Shown: positions 12,186 to 12,240 of the stretch, piece after piece
Numbering within the stretch: position 1 is the stretch's first letter
Layout: the number at the start of each line of letters is the position of its first letter
Source of the DNA: Clostridia bacterium
GTDB lineage: Bacteria; Bacillota; Clostridia; Christensenellales; Aristaeellaceae
Length of the DNA: 12,240 nucleotides
NCBI GenBank assembly: GCA_016297535.1
Contig: JAEDGL010000072.1
Coordinates: forward strand, 1 to 12,240
Direction: 5' to 3'
Notes under the pieces: model-generated
Told to the model about the DNA's origin: nothing
The model's database searches: none
What the model saw: the letters and a program-made list of their open reading frames with translations, nothing else
Translations under genes and position numbers: made by a program

Positions 12186-12240
12186 AGCGTCGAAAAAGCT
12201 CGCCTGCGGCGATCTTTTCCGCCGGGAATGCACCATTTGC
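12186..12240 (+). repeat. Multi-hairpin repeat element, start of copy 2 (runs off the window)
   Basis: 12186-12223 matches 4469-4506 (AGCG, TCGAAAAAGCTCGC, GATCTTTTCCGCC) apart from small indels. 12224-12240 (GGGAATGCACCATTTGC) matches the reverse complement of copy 1 at 4701-4717. It therefore joins modules that sit at opposite ends of copy 1. An imperfect hairpin is formed by 12194-12204 and 12208-12218 with loop TGC. The right part of the element lies beyond the window. Confidence 0.85.

Overview
The window reads as a chromosomal segment of a G+C-rich Gram-positive bacterium, most likely a gut-type member of the Clostridia (Firmicutes). Nearly every gene has an AGGAGG-like ribosome binding site 5-9 bases before its ATG. 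Several promoters match the sigma-A consensus closely (TTGACA/TATAAT or TACAAT). The protein families present (SWIM/SNF2 helicase, GH106-like glycosidase, EFR1 ferredoxin, YwnA-like Rrf2 regulator) are typical of that group. No species can be named from sequence alone.

Layout. (1) 1-928: a MarR-family regulator, cut by the left edge and reading left, diverges from a small HEAT-repeat protein. The shared intergenic region holds a near-consensus promoter and three palindromes with related half-sites, a plausible MarR operator cluster. (2) 929-4144: a large SWIM/SNF2 helicase on the minus strand. (3) 4157-4776: about 600 bases with no credible gene. Its right half is a tightly packed array of about ten hairpins, bounded by two identical 28-base palindromic repeats. 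(4) 4777-6749: minus-strand sugar-catabolism operon of two xylose-isomerase-like TIM-barrel proteins, with the remains of a frameshifted and internally deleted Gfo/Idh/MocA-type oxidoreductase between them. (5) 7029-10139: a divergent, large cytoplasmic GH106-like glycosidase ending in a strong terminator. (6) 10278-12129: an A+T-richer redox module, with an Rrf2 regulator and a NimA-like flavin enzyme on the minus strand and a divergent EFR1-type flavodoxin/ferredoxin protein. (7) 12150-12240: a strong hairpin and the start of a second copy of the multi-hairpin repeat.

How the genes may work together. The glycosidase, the two isomerase/epimerase proteins and the lost oxidoreductase look like an intracellular oligosaccharide or unusual-sugar utilisation locus, with glycoside cleavage followed by isomerisation or epimerisation and, formerly, NAD-dependent sugar oxidation. 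The Rrf2/NimA-like/EFR1 group looks like a self-contained redox-responsive unit. One inverted repeat overlaps the -35 boxes of both divergent promoters, so a single bound regulator could shut both sides.

Most unusual content: the multi-hairpin element at 4440-4763 and its partial second copy at 12186-12240. Both lie just after the stop codon of a gene, in the same orientation relative to it. A hairpin shared by the two copies differs by a coupled loss of one C-G pair, which suggests that the structure is what is conserved. I do not recognise it as any named family.
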